A DNA stretch of 64,000 bases from Hydractinia symbiolongicarpus. Its lineage: Eukaryota > Cnidaria > Hydrozoa > Anthoathecata > Hydractiniidae. The first letter of the stretch is position 1. Each line of letters begins with the position of its first letter. Of the stretch, positions 1-5,777 are shown in pieces. Under the pieces are notes generated by a model. It was not told the origin of the DNA and ran no database searches. It saw only the letters and a program-made list of their open reading frames with translations. The stretch covers positions 11,284,001 to 11,348,000 of the forward strand of contig NC_079883.1 of NCBI RefSeq assembly GCF_029227915.1, read 5' to 3'. The position numbers and the translations under genes were made by a program.

Positions 1-94
1 AAAACGAAAATACTTAAACTTAGGGAATCTAATCTTAAAATTACTCTTTTTTAACTGTTTAAGTGACTTAAACAAGTTTAACTTTGTACCAAGA

Positions 95-132
95 TAATGT
101 TTTTTTGTAAATGTGTGGCTATAAAAATAGCC
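95..132 (-). promoter_or_regulatory. H1 3'-end processing signal (stem-loop + candidate HDE)
   Basis: On the minus strand, 132-117 is the 16-nt stem-loop GGCTAT-TTTT-ATAGCC, followed by ACACA. Ten nt further, 106-95 reads AAAAAAACATTA, the candidate histone downstream element for U7. SLBP binds such stem-loops and directs cleavage just downstream without polyadenylation. The same sequence is present in every unit, including the frameshifted H1 of unit 3. Confidence 0.9.
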
Positions 133-164
133 GTTTGTTAATGTAATAGCCAGATACACACAAA

Positions 165-716
165 TTATTTTTTTGCGGTCTTCTTTGCTGCCTTTTTGGG
201 AGTCTTTTTGACCTTCTTTGCTGCAGGTTTTTTAGCAACAGGCTTCTTTGTGGGTTTCTTAGCTGCTGGTTTCTTAGCCGAGGCTTTCTTTGTGGCAGGC
301 TTCTTTGCTGCTTTCTTTGGCGTGCTCTTCTTTGCTGGCTTCTTTTTTGGTGTACTTTTCTTTGCAGTAGGCTTCTTTGCCGTTGGCTTTTTTGCTGCGG
401 CCTTTTTCTTAGGTTTTTCTTTTTTTACCTGACCTAGCTTGAATGATCCAGAAGCACCAGTGCCTTTAGTTTGAATCAAATCGCCTGATGTTACTCCTCG
501 TTTAAGAGCCATTTTCAGATGATGATCTGAGTTTTCAGCAACTTTGTAATTTGCATGAATATATTTTGTAATAGCTTGGCGAGATGAACCACCGCGTTCC
601 TTTAGGGTAGCGATAGCAGCCTTGATCATGTCCACATATTTAGGGTGATCAGCTGTCTTCTTTGCAGCAGGTTTCTTCTTGGGTGCGATTTTCTTTGGAG
701 AAGCTGCTTCACTCAT
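165..716 (-). CDS. H1: Linker histone H1
   Basis: Encodes 183 residues from the ATG at 716-714. An in-frame upstream extension to 743 begins with TTG and is not used here as the start. H1 binds linker DNA at the nucleosome dyad and compacts chromatin. Residues 1-22 are a short basic N-tail with an SPKK motif. Residues about 23-95 are the winged-helix globular domain ([33 protein letters not shown]). The rest is a Lys/Ala/Pro C-tail built from [15 protein letters not shown]-type repeats, with SPKK-like TPKK phosphorylation motifs. The gene is intronless and converges with H3 of the preceding unit. A histone stem-loop lies 32 nt after the stop. It is short for a metazoan H1 but complete. Confidence 0.98.
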   Translation of the reverse strand: MSEAASPKKIAPKKKPAAKKTADHPKYVDMIKAAIATLKERGGSSRQAITKYIHANYKVAENSDHHLKMALKRGVTSGDLIQTKGTGASGSFKLGQVKKEKPKKKAAAKKPTAKKPTAKKSTPKKKPAKKSTPKKAAKKPATKKASAKKPAAKKPTKKPVAKKPAAKKVKKTPKKAAKKTAKK

Positions 717-900
717 TTTTAATGTTTTCTTACAACAATCCAACGATAAACGATGCTTGTTATCACAGTAGAAGTATACTAAACATTACCGTGTAAATGA
801 GATATAATTTAAGACGGTGCGAAGTATGCGGACGTAAAAGTACCACTCCCGGGAATTGATTTGGCGCGAAAACAGAAATGTGTGTTTCTGTACATCGTAT
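717..900 (-). promoter_or_regulatory. H1 promoter region
   Basis: Reading toward H1 on the minus strand: an H1-type AC box AAACACA at 887-881, an E2F-like palindromic site TTTGGCGCGAAA at 860-871, and a TATA-like TTATAT around 801-808. If the TATA-like element is used, the AC box sits roughly 100 bp upstream of the start site, as in vertebrate H1 genes. No CCAAT box seen. The start site is not determined. SNPs at 18439 (unit 4) and 30205 (unit 6) fall here. Confidence 0.55.
860..871. promoter_or_regulatory. E2F-like site, H1 promoter
   Basis: TTTGGCGCGAAA, a two-sided E2F-type match, about 145-155 bp upstream of the H1 ATG. Confidence 0.45.
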
Positions 901-1295
901 AATGTCCGTTTTGGGAGCCGCGACTATGCGAAAGCATGTTAATTTTTATTTGTAGCACGACGCAATAGTCTGAAAGAGAAGCTGCTGGAGTTTGAGGTCT
1001 TCAGCATTACATCTACTCTGTTAATTTGGGCTTCTTCCGCGCCCGTGTTAGGATTTTCATAAAGCGTTCTTTGGTTTGCGTTGCGTATGTCGGCCTACAT
1101 CATCGACACGGCCTGTTTCCGGCTATTAGGAGCAATTCATATATTGGGCACTGCGTTTCGACTTTTTTATTAGACCACAGTAAAAAAATTCACTCACAGA
1201 AGTCCCTTTCTTTCATGGCTACAAACACGAAGAATTCTGTCGTAAGTAAAACGAATGCGCAAGCCAAAATAACGATGGGGCGAAGTCATAAGCAT
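901..1295. other. H1-tRNA spacer, nothing recognised
   Basis: GC-richer than the histone spacers. I see no Sm site followed by a convincing terminal hairpin, no U4/U5/U6/U7 match, no transposon and no supported ORF. A 133-codon frame running through here into the tRNA has no coding features. A T6 run at about 1164-1169 and a T7 run on the minus strand near 1183-1189 could stop Pol III transcripts. Confidence 0.5.
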
Positions 1296-1368
1296 GGCCC
1301 TGTGGCCCAATGGATAAGGCATCTGACTACGAATCAGGGGATTCCAGGTTCGACTCCTGGCAGGGTCG
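1296..1368 (+). tRNA. tRNA-Arg (anticodon ACG)
   Basis: A 73-nt intronless cloverleaf. The acceptor stem GGCCCTG/CAGGGTC has one G-U pair and discriminator G. The D arm holds the A box TGGCCCAATGG. Anticodon stem TCTGA/TCAGG closes loop CTACGAA, giving anticodon ACG, which after A34-to-inosine editing reads CGU, CGC and CGA. T arm CCAGG/CCTGG holds the B box GGTTCGACTCC. All invariant positions I can check are present. CCA is not encoded. There is no run of four or more T close downstream: only TTT at 1379-1381, then T5 at 1570-1574. It lies between H1 and U2 on the same strand as U2 and U1. Confidence 0.96.
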
Positions 1369-1636
1369 CACTGTCGCATTTCGGCTGCATGGTCTACTGT
1401 GTAACGCGCGCGCACGTTCTGGCGTAATGCGTTGATAAACGGAATGTACGCAGTCATATTGGAAAGTAATATCACGCACTTAGTATCGTCGCCTTTGTTA
1501 GCATTCATGTAAGTTACCATCCACTCGCTACAGTCGCTCTCCATCCTACGGCTAAATCAACAGCCGTGATTTTTACTATGTCGCCGTCCATCCGTACGCG
1601 GTGACAGTTGTAAGCTTTACAGTAACGTGACATGCT
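1369..1636. other. tRNA-U2 spacer with hairpin + T5
   Basis: Holds no recognised gene. It contains an alternating purine-pyrimidine tract (1404-1417, CG-rich) just past the tRNA, and a perfect 6-bp hairpin ACGGCT/AGCCGT (1548-1567) followed two bases later by T5 (1570-1574). That T5 is the first run of four or more T downstream of the tRNA, so it may be the real Pol III stop for this gene. Confidence 0.5.
1548..1574 (+). terminator. Candidate Pol III terminator (hairpin + T5) for tRNA-Arg
   Basis: Hairpin with stem ACGGCT/AGCCGT and 8-nt loop, then GA and TTTTT. It lies 200 nt past the tRNA 3' end. Present unchanged in all units read. Confidence 0.35.
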
Positions 1637-1650
1637 CCACAAGCAGTTAC
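1637..1650 (+). promoter_or_regulatory. U2 PSE-like box
   Basis: CCACAAGCAGTTAC at -54 to -41 of U2. It matches the U1 upstream box at nearly the same distance, and metazoan snRNA PSEs, bound by SNAPc, sit at about -55. The other upstream sequences of U1 and U2 do not align. Confidence 0.75.
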
Positions 1651-1690
1651 GGTGTGTGGACGATGCCTATCATGGCAACGCTTGTTCTTT

Positions 1691-1877
1691 ATCGCTTCTC
1701 GGCCTAATGGCTAAGATCAAGTGTAGTATCTGTTCTTATCAGTTTAATATCTGGTAGGCCATTCTCTGAATGGTCAGTATATTAATCTGATTTTTGGCCT
1801 TGGGTCATGGAGGTGGATTCATTCACGCCGTGACCACGGGTTGCCTTGGTGTTGCACTATTACCGATGGCGGCCCAC
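1691..1877 (+). ncRNA. U2: U2 spliceosomal snRNA
   Basis: About 187 nt; human U2 is 188. The 5' end ATCGCTTCTCGGCC matches the conserved U2 start. The branch-point pairing box GTAGTA falls at nt 33-38 (1723-1728), its canonical position. The Sm-protein site ATTTTTGG is at 1790-1797. Stem-loop IV folds from 1838 to 1875: lower stem GGGTTGCC/GGCGGCCC, upper stem TTGGT/ACCGA and an 11-nt loop GTTGCACTATT, the expected U2A'/U2B'' site. U2 pairs with the intron branch site in the major spliceosome. The 3' end is inferred from stem IV. A PSE-like box lies at -54 to -41, and a possible 3' box (AAAAGAATAATAG) follows at about 1888. Confidence 0.96.
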
Positions 1878-2010
1878 ATAAGCAATAAAAGAATAATAGC
1901 AGTCCTCTTTCCGACGGCACTCTGCATAGTCTACGGCGGGAACAAAACGCGTACACTGGGGGAGAATACAGCCTATGCCCCGCGACACGGCAGTTTATAA
2001 CACACTCAAG

Positions 2011-2024
2011 CCACAAGCATTAAC
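2011..2024 (+). promoter_or_regulatory. U1 PSE-like box
   Basis: CCACAAGCATTAAC at -57 to -44 of U1; 12 of 14 positions equal the U2 box. No TATA box at -30, as expected for Pol II snRNA promoters. A 10-bp palindrome AGGGTACCCT occupies -34 to -25. Confidence 0.75.
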
Positions 2025-2067
2025 AAACTTTGAAGGGTACCCTCATGCTACGGTGCAGTTCCAACTC

Positions 2068-2232
2068 ATACTTACCTGACGGGGAAGTAAAGACTGATCA
2101 ATGAGGGTTTTCTTCCAGAGTGAGGCTCTTGCATTGCACTACGCTTGGGCTGACCTCTGCGATTACTGCAAACGTCAGTAACTCGACCGTACAATTTCTG
2201 GTAGTGGGGGCCTGCGTCCGCGCTCGCCCCCT
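2068..2232 (+). ncRNA. U1: U1 spliceosomal snRNA
   Basis: About 165 nt; human U1 is 164. The first 11 nt, ATACTTACCTG, are the universal 5' splice-site pairing sequence. Stem-loop I carries a GATCAATGAGG loop like the U1-70K site. Stem-loop II presents ATTGCACTAC (2133-2142), the U1A-type loop. The Sm site AATTTCTGG is at 2193-2201. The terminal hairpin is GGGGGCctgcgtccgcgctCGCCCCC-like. U1 defines 5' splice sites and protects against premature polyadenylation. The gene lies 190 bp downstream of U2 on the same strand, with its own PSE-like box at -57 to -44. A possible 3' box lies near 2241-2256. The 3' end is inferred from the terminal stem. Confidence 0.97.
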
Positions 2233-2579
2233 CCTTAAGTCAAAATGAATGAGCTTAGAAAAGTTGCGCGGCCAAATGTCGGTGGTGACTTAAACGCTAA
2301 GGTAAAACCTCGCTTGGCTGTTACGAAACGTGATTGCGATATAAGTCCTCGGAAGGCGGCGGAATTTTATTTTATTTGCCATTCCGTCAGGGTTATTGGA
2401 TGATCGGCAATAGATCGAGTTTGTATGCATTTGAAAGCTCTTTTTTCTCGTACTATCACCTGAAAATGTCGTAGGAAAATGTCATAGGAAACACTTTCAA
2501 CAACCGCCACGTTCCTTAATTGTTATAACAAGAAATATATCACAGCACCATTGAAATGAAAAGGCAACAAATGAAAATG
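2233..2579. other. U1-5S spacer
   Basis: Contains a possible U1 3' box near 2241-2256 (CAAAATGAATGAGCTT), then a GC-rich stretch to about 2400 and an AT-rich stretch to 5S. The backup 5S terminators occupy 2559-2577. A 52-codon ATG frame spans 2245-2403 but shows no recognisable domain. No further RNA gene recognised on either strand. Confidence 0.5.
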
Positions 2580-2583
2580 AAAA
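2559..2583 (-). terminator. 5S Pol III terminators (three T4 runs)
   Basis: On the minus strand, T4 runs at 2583-2580, 2577-2574 and 2562-2559 directly follow the 5S sequence. Confidence 0.8.
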
Positions 2584-2701
2584 GCCTACGACACCGGGAG
2601 TTCCCAGGCGGTCCCCCATCCAAGTACTATCCCGGCCCGACGATGCTTAACTTCCGTGATCAGACGAGAACGGGTGTGTTCATCGTGGTATGGCCGTAGA
2701 C
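2582..2701 (-). rRNA. 5S: 5S ribosomal RNA
   Basis: About 120 nt on the minus strand, from GTCTACGGCCATACCAC at 2701 to GTCGTAGGC at 2584 plus the usual U tail. The 5' and 3' ends pair as helix I (GTCTACG/CGTAGGC). The internal control region is recognisable: A box with AAGTTAAGC, and a C-box region with TACTTGGATGGGGGACCG. The Pol III terminator is TTTT at 2583-2580 (minus), backed by further T4 runs at 2577-2574 and 2562-2559. 5S is a structural RNA of the large ribosomal subunit. It is the only RNA gene of the unit on the minus strand and lies about 200 bp upstream, by coordinate, of the H2A stop. It looks fully intact, unlike 5S-derived SINE heads. Confidence 0.97.
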
Positions 2702-2838
2702 ATTAGTAGGGGCAAATACGTGCAATTTATTTTGACGTTGTGATCAAATTTTTTTATTTAATTTCTTTGAGTTACTTAGGACAAGGCGTATGCATGGATT
2801 ATCTATTAGACTTTAAGGTTATAGTTTTGTGAAAAAAA

Positions 2839-2876
2839 CAATGTTTTTTTAAAGATGTGTGGCTATAAAAATAGCC
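2839..2876 (-). promoter_or_regulatory. H2A 3'-end processing signal
   Basis: Stem-loop GGCTAT-TTTT-ATAGCC at 2876-2861 (minus), then a 10-nt spacer ACACATCTTT and AAAAAAACATTG at 2850-2839. Stem-loop identical to those of H1, H4 and H3. Confidence 0.9.
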
Positions 2877-2898
2877 GTTGTTTTCTGAGTGTAGCGGT

Positions 2899-3279
2899 TT
2901 ACTTCTTCTGTCCTTTGTCGTTCTTCTTTGGGAGTAAGACAGCTTGAATGTTTGGCAAAACACCACCAGCTGCAATGGTTACACCGCTCAAAAGTTTGTT
3001 TAATTCTTCATCATTACGAACAGCCAATTGTAAATGTCTTGGAATAATCCTAGCTTTTTTGTTGTCTCTTGCTGCGTTACCAGCCAACTCCAATATCTCA
3101 GCAGATAAATATTCCAAGACGGCTGCTAAGTAAACTGGTGCTCCAGATCCAATTCGGTTAGCATAGTGCCCTCTACGAAGGAATCTATGCACTCTACCGA
3201 CTGGAAATTGAAGTCCAGCTCTTGAGGATCTTGTCTTGGCTTTAGCCTTAGCTTTTCCACCTTTTCCACGTCCAGACAT
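2899..3279 (-). CDS. H2A: Core histone H2A (canonical)
   Basis: 126 residues, ATG at 3279-3277. H2A pairs with H2B and contributes the nucleosome acidic patch. The N-tail [21 protein letters not shown] leads into the histone fold, with [48 protein letters not shown]-type sequence, and the docking segment ends [12 protein letters not shown]. The tail NDKGQKK has no SQ(E/D)-hydrophobic motif, so this is not H2A.X; loop sequence and length exclude H2A.Z and macroH2A. Intronless. Divergent from H2B across a 284-bp shared promoter. Stem-loop 22 nt after the stop. Confidence 0.99.
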   Translation of the reverse strand: MSGRGKGGKAKAKAKTRSSRAGLQFPVGRVHRFLRRGHYANRIGSGAPVYLAAVLEYLSAEILELAGNAARDNKKARIIPRHLQLAVRNDEELNKLLSGVTIAAGGVLPNIQAVLLPKKNDKGQKK

Positions 3280-3436
3280 AACTGCGATTTGATTTGTAAG
3301 TTAATACAAAAACGTACGAATATTTAACGTAAGTGTTAACGAAATAAACTTTACTCGTTTTTTCATCATAAAAATAGGATCGAAATCATGTTTTTTTAAC
3401 CAATCATAATTAAGTATTAAACAAAAGATTTTTTTT

Positions 3437-3455
3437 TTAACCAATTAAATTGCGT
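3437..3455 (+). promoter_or_regulatory. Composite CCAAT element, H2A/H2B
   Basis: TTAACCAAT, four bases, TTGCGT. Same element and spacing as at 4855-4873 in the H4/H3 promoter. Likely NF-Y site plus a second factor, by inference. Confidence 0.6.
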
Positions 3456-3465
3456 ATCGGCGTTT

Positions 3466-3485
3466 TCGGATCGAATTCGATCCGA
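3466..3485. promoter_or_regulatory. 20-bp perfect palindrome in H2A/H2B promoter
   Basis: TCGGATCGAATTCGATCCGA, identical on both strands, ending 10 bp upstream of the H2B TATAAA. It contains two inverted GGATCGAA half-sites; a third occurs at 3377-3384. The shape suggests a dimeric transcription-factor site; the factor is unknown. Confidence 0.6.
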
Positions 3486-3563
3486 TTTTTTTACTTATAA
3501 ACAAAAAGTTTTGACTTGCAGTTTAATGCTTATTTACAAGTTAAGTAGCAAAAATTTTTAACC

Positions 3564-3968
3564 ATGTCTGACGCAGCAGCTAAAGGAGGAAAACAGGCAC
3601 CTAAAGTAGCCAAGAAAGGTGAAAAAAGAGCCGGCAAAAAAGGAGGAAAGATTGGTGGAACTGGTGAAAAGAAACGCAAGAGAAAGAGAAAGGAAAGTTA
3701 TGCTATTTACATCTACAATGTTTTGAAACAAGTTCACCCAGATGTCGGAGTTTCAAGCAAAGCTATGAGCATCATGAACTCATTTGTCAACGACATCTTT
3801 GAGCGCATTGCTTCCGAAGCTTCGCGTTTGGCTCTTCAAAACAAAAAGTCGACCATCTCTTCTCGTGAAATTCAAACCGCAGTACGTCTTCTCTTGCCTG
3901 GAGAACTTGCAAAACACGCAGTCAGTGAAGGAACAAAAGCCGTCACAAAATACACAAGCAGCAAGTAA
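3564..3968 (+). CDS. H2B: Core histone H2B (canonical)
   Basis: 134 residues, about 8-12 longer than typical animal H2B because of the N-tail, which is rich in Lys, Gly and Ala ([19 protein letters not shown]) and ends in the HBR-type basic patch just before the fold. The fold begins [17 protein letters not shown] and ends in the invariant [12 protein letters not shown], which includes the conserved C-terminal ubiquitination-site lysine. No SPKK repeats, so it is not a sperm-type H2B. H2B dimerises with H2A. Intronless. TATAAA at 3496-3501 lies 63-68 nt upstream of the ATG. The 3' stem-loop has a different stem sequence from the other four histone genes of the unit. Confidence 0.99.
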   Translation: MSDAAAKGGKQAPKVAKKGEKRAGKKGGKIGGTGEKKRKRKRKESYAIYIYNVLKQVHPDVGVSSKAMSIMNSFVNDIFERIASEASRLALQNKKSTISSREIQTAVRLLLPGELAKHAVSEGTKAVTKYTSSK

Positions 3969-3991
3969 ACCAACGTCTACCAAACACAAAC

Positions 3992-4029
3992 GGTCTTTTT
4001 TAAGACCACACATCTTTAAAAAAACATTT
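3992..4029 (+). promoter_or_regulatory. H2B 3'-end processing signal (variant stem)
   Basis: Stem-loop GGTCTT-TTTT-AAGACC at 3992-4007, then spacer ACACATCTTT and AAAAAAACATTT at 4018-4029. Three stem base pairs differ from the other histone genes but pairing is kept, while spacer and downstream element match H2A almost exactly. Confidence 0.9.
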
Positions 4030-4370
4030 ACTTGGCGTCACTACAAGTTAACCGAAGTTAATAAAACTTCTAAATAATGTGCTTAAGAACACTAGCCTAC
4101 ATTTAAAATACTTCCCCATGTGTGTGTGTGGATTAGCTTCACTTTTCATACGTATTATTAGCTGTACTTGCAGAAAAGACAAGTACATTGATCCATGTTA
4201 TTGCTTACATTTAACTTAACCCAGCTTTTCACGGAAACACTCCCAGGCAAATTAACCCTACAAAGTATTTCTAAATTTTTTTTGTGTCATATATGACATA
4301 GTATCGTATAGCAATAAATGTAACTGTGACAAGACTTTACACATTGTGTAATTTGGAAGCGTGCACAAAG

Positions 4371-4406
4371 TAATGTTTTAAAAGATTTGTGGCTATAAAA
4401 ATAGCC
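4371..4406 (-). promoter_or_regulatory. H4 3'-end processing signal
   Basis: Stem-loop GGCTAT-TTTT-ATAGCC at 4406-4391 (minus), spacer ACAAATCTTT, then TAAAACATTA at 4380-4371. The A-tract is shorter than in H1, H2A and H2B. Confidence 0.9.
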
Positions 4407-4430
4407 GTTTTTGTTGAGCAATGACAACGC

Positions 4431-4787
<357 letters not shown>

Positions 4788-4854
4788 TTAACAGAATTCA
4801 GACAGCTTTAAAAAGAGGCCATAAAATTACCTACTGCTCGTGGAAACACCCTAA

Positions 4855-4873
4855 TTAACCAATAGAGTTGCGT
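4855..4873 (+). promoter_or_regulatory. Composite CCAAT element, H4/H3
   Basis: TTAACCAAT, AGAG, TTGCGT: same two blocks and same 4-bp gap as in the H2A/H2B promoter. Confidence 0.6.
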
Positions 4874-4877
4874 CATT

Positions 4878-4900
4878 ACAAAATGTTCCGAACATTTTGT
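4878..4900. promoter_or_regulatory. 23-bp inverted repeat in H4/H3 promoter
   Basis: Arms ACAAAATGTTC and GAACATTTTGT are exact reverse complements around one central base. It lies 5 bp past the composite CCAAT element and about 135 bp upstream of the H4 ATG. Confidence 0.6.
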
Positions 4901-5205
4901 ACATTTTTTTAAGTAAAACTGTAGTTTTTTTAAAAATTCGTGGTCTTAATGTTTCAGTAAGGCAATAAATTTGGCATCGTTGGAATTCGCCAAACCTTCT
5001 GCTACTTACTAAAAAAAAAAAAGTCAAAAGCTTTTGTGTATCAGAAGATACAGCCGTTTTCCCGTAGCCAAAAAACACAGATTTTATAAAAATGTTAAAG
5101 TAATGAGCGTAATGTCATTATGCAGCCAATCAGAAATTACTTTCTTAGCACCAATCAAATGGTTTGTTTTGAACCTTAGCTGTCAATCAATATGAGAAAT
5201 AAAAC

Positions 5206-5215
5206 TTTGGCGCGA
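5206..5215 (+). promoter_or_regulatory. E2F-like site, H3 promoter
   Basis: TTTGGCGCGA, matching the E2F consensus TTTSSCGC and the site upstream of H1 (860-871). It would couple transcription to S phase if functional. Confidence 0.45.
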
Positions 5216-5264
5216 TAGTGCATTTTAGACCGTCTTGTGTATCCGTACTACATCGACTTCTTAA

Positions 5265-5678
<414 letters not shown>

Positions 5679-5699
5679 GCATCTTACCAAACAAAAAAC

Positions 5700-5736
5700 G
5701 GCTATTTTTATAGCCACACATCCATAAAAAATATTA
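5700..5736 (+). promoter_or_regulatory. H3 3'-end processing signal
   Basis: Stem-loop GGCTAT-TTTT-ATAGCC at 5700-5715, spacer ACACATCCAT, then AAAAAATATTA at 5726-5736. This is the least conserved downstream element of the five, but at the same 10-nt distance. Confidence 0.9.
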
Positions 5737-5777
5737 CGGCTAGCTTTTTATATCAAACTTTGTTCTGCTTTCTGTTT

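Larger units (their letters stand above)
3280..3563. promoter_or_regulatory. H2A/H2B bidirectional promoter
   Basis: 284 bp between divergent start codons. Toward H2B: TATAAA 3496-3501. Two CCAAT boxes at 3400-3404 and 3441-3445 lie in 14-bp direct repeats TTTTTTTAACCAAT (3391-3404, 3432-3445). A perfect 20-bp palindrome occupies 3466-3485 and a matching half-site GGATCGAA lies at 3377-3384 nearer H2A. The composite TTAACCAAT-N4-TTGCGT at 3437-3455 recurs in the H4/H3 promoter. The H2A TATA element is unclear; TTAAATA on the minus strand near 3327-3321 is one candidate. Unit 3 has 9 instead of 10 T in the second T-tract. Confidence 0.85.
3969..4430. other. H2B-H4 convergent spacer
   Basis: Besides the two histone 3' signals it holds a (TG)5 microsatellite near 4120-4131, an 8-bp inverted repeat TGTACTTG/CAAGTACA with 9-nt loop (4163-4187) and a 14-bp palindrome TGTCATATATGACA (4285-4298). 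No gene recognised. Confidence 0.6.

Noticed and set aside
196-432. 78-codon hydrophobic frame on the + strand, repeated in each unit
   Set aside because: It is the antisense of the Lys/Ala/Pro-rich H1 tail; AAG-rich codons read backwards give Phe/Leu.
717-743. N-terminal extension of H1 by nine residues
   Set aside because: The extended frame starts at TTG, and the next codon choice, ATG at 716-714, gives the usual H1 N-terminus MSE.
928-1060. Possible extra snRNA (U7 or spliced leader) between H1 and tRNA, with GCGAAAGCATGTTAA as PSE and AATTTGGG as Sm site
   Set aside because: The box matches the U1/U2 PSE poorly, the Sm-like site is too short, and no 5' splice donor or HDE-complementary 5' end lies between them.
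1220-1260. GTAAGT at about 1241 as a spliced-leader donor
   Set aside because: No Sm site or terminal hairpin follows before the tRNA.
1296-1368. tRNA as the head of a SINE
   Set aside because: The cloverleaf is intact, there is no A-rich or repeated tail and no target-site duplication; it recurs only as part of the 5.9-kb unit.
1026-1427. 133-codon frame on the + strand
   Set aside because: It runs through the whole tRNA gene, has no domain and is recorded from a non-ATG start; a chance frame in GC-rich DNA.
1194-1544. 116-codon frame on the - strand
   Set aside because: It overlaps the tRNA in antisense and shows no domain or promoter.
1794-2000. Overlapping 68- and 65-codon frames on both strands
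   Set aside because: They lie across U2 and its 3' flank; the RNA gene explains the conservation.
2233-2400. Possible U4 snRNA on the minus strand (AGCCAA…GAGGTTTTA…)
   Set aside because: Only a short stretch resembles U4; no Sm site, 3' hairpin or correct spacing.
2899-3279. H2A.X assignment
   Set aside because: The C-terminus ends NDKGQKK without an SQ(E/D) motif.
3784-4077. 97- and 77-codon frames overlapping H2B
   Set aside because: Alternate-frame shadows of the H2B coding sequence.
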